From positions 730,662 to 794,661 of the forward strand of contig NC_000961.1 of the NCBI RefSeq assembly GCF_000011105.1: a DNA stretch of 64,000 nucleotides, in the 5' to 3' direction. Source of the stretch: Pyrococcus horikoshii OT3. Its GTDB lineage: Archaea > Methanobacteriota_B > Thermococci > Thermococcales > Thermococcaceae. Within the stretch, counting starts at the first letter, position 1; each line of letters begins with the position of its first letter. The notes beneath the pieces were generated by a model. The model searched no databases, was not told the origin of the DNA, and saw only the letters and a list, made by a program, of their open reading frames with translations. Positions 63,453 through 64,000 of the stretch are shown one piece after another. The position numbers and the translations under genes are program-made.

Positions 63453-64000
63453 CTATGACCCTTTCATAGCCTTCCACACTTCTTTTATAAAGGTCTTTGT
63501 GTCACTAATTGAATCTATCCTGATAGGCCTTCTTGTCCTAACGAGATACTCAATGGTTCCTGCATATTGAAGGGCATATTTTCCAACGAGTTGCGCTCCA
63601 TTTAGCCTTCCATTCTCTATAAAGAGCTTAGCTATGTGAGAACCATGCCATATCTCCTTTCTAGCCCCCATAAAAGTTCCAATTGAAGCGAATACTTTGT
63701 CAAAGATCGTTATAATATTCATATTTATGGAGCCACGATAATGCTTTTCGTGTCCAAGCATGTTATAACCAGCCACTCTCCCCTGCTCTCTTGCGAGTGG
63801 CCATATTGCAAATATACCGTAGCGTCCACTTATCACATCTTTTGTTTCTGCACAATCGCCAGCAGCATAAACATCCTTCACATTCGTCTCCATTTTTTCA
63901 TTAGTAAGAATTCCTCCATGTTCTCCAAGTTTTATTTTACCGTCAAGAAAGTTTAAGTTAGGTGTAACACCGAGTGCTGCAACTATTAAATCTCCATAAA
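63453..64000 (-). CDS. FAD-dependent NAD(P)H oxidoreductase, C-terminal part
   Basis: The reading frame runs off the right edge, so only the last 182 residues are seen. DLIVAALGVTPN and VYAAGDCAETKDVISG are the late FAD-binding strands and the GD motif of the pyridine nucleotide-disulfide oxidoreductase family (NADH oxidase, CoA-disulfide reductase, rubredoxin reductase). The dimerisation domain follows (NMNIITIFDKVFASIGTFM). The active-site cysteine and both Rossmann glycine motifs lie outside the window, so the specific substrate is unknown. It is convergent with the DGC gene. Confidence 0.8.
   Translation of the reverse strand, partial: YGDLIVAALGVTPNLNFLDGKIKLGEHGGILTNEKMETNVKDVYAAGDCAETKDVISGRYGIFAIWPLAREQGRVAGYNMLGHEKHYRGSINMNIITIFDKVFASIGTFMGARKEIWHGSHIAKLFIENGRLNGAQLVGKYALQYAGTIEYLVRTRRPIRIDSISDTKTFIKEVWKAMKGS

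Overview
The window is archaeal and comes from a hyperthermophilic member of the Thermococcales, most probably Pyrococcus. The gene content carries archaeal marks: a TFB transcription factor, a KaiC-like dual RecA ATPase, the ABCE1/Rli1 ribosome-recycling ATPase, an Nfn-type oxidoreductase pair, hydrogenase maturation genes hypC/hypD and a C/D-box guide RNA. Genes are tightly packed, AGA/AGG/ATA codons dominate, and TATA boxes lie close to start codons. From memory, the gene order fits P. horikoshii best. That species assignment is inference, not a search result.

Layout. 0-6.7 kb: the end of an ABC exporter, a NifX-like protein, a UspA plus ACR3/bile-acid-type transporter operon, a GbsR/MarR-like regulator, a small membrane protein and a radical SAM/SPASM enzyme. 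A shared TGACATA element lies upstream of several of these. 6.8-23.9 kb: an unstable region with at least six intact, frameshifted, truncated or partly inverted copies of archaeal AAA-type ATPases, plus TPR and flavodoxin relics. It is interrupted by an intact KaiC operon, a biotin-dependent carboxylase/decarboxylase subunit and a GH38 alpha-mannosidase. 24-43 kb: mostly housekeeping genes (DapA-like aldolase, TldD/TldE, NSUN-type methyltransferase, purB, ridA, thrC, aspartokinase, ABCE1, acylaminoacyl-peptidase, TFB). Embedded here are a decayed homoserine kinase, a decayed UPF0104-like membrane protein and a C/D-box sRNA.

43.3-51.7 kb is the main accessory island. It holds an ABC-2 permease without an ATPase, then a run of tiny hydrophobic proteins around a SpoIIM (DUF95) membrane protein, beginning with an 81-residue glycine-rich peptide. 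It ends with a two-gene McrBC-like (DUF2357 plus McrB-type AAA+) restriction system. SpoIIM/DUF95 proteins are hallmarks of circular-bacteriocin clusters, so the small-protein run is my best candidate for an undescribed peptide system. Several of its genes have single-base frameshifts in homopolymers.

51.7-64 kb is redox and sulfur metabolism: a metallo-beta-lactamase-fold protein, the two Nfn/sulfide-dehydrogenase subunits, hypC-hypD, a second NifX-like protein, DGC-domain cysteine proteins, a minimal two-gene SufC/SufB (SMS-like) pair, a TDT transporter, an HTH regulator with a TauE/SafE exporter, a second ACR3-like transporter that lacks the usual cysteine, and the end of an FAD-dependent NAD(P)H oxidoreductase. 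Motifs resembling the SurR sulfur-regulator site lie between the Nfn and hyp genes.

A recurring theme is frame breaks at short homopolymers. They occur in two ATPases, TFB and three or more of the small membrane proteins. Sequence alone cannot say whether these are real mutations or old sequencing errors.
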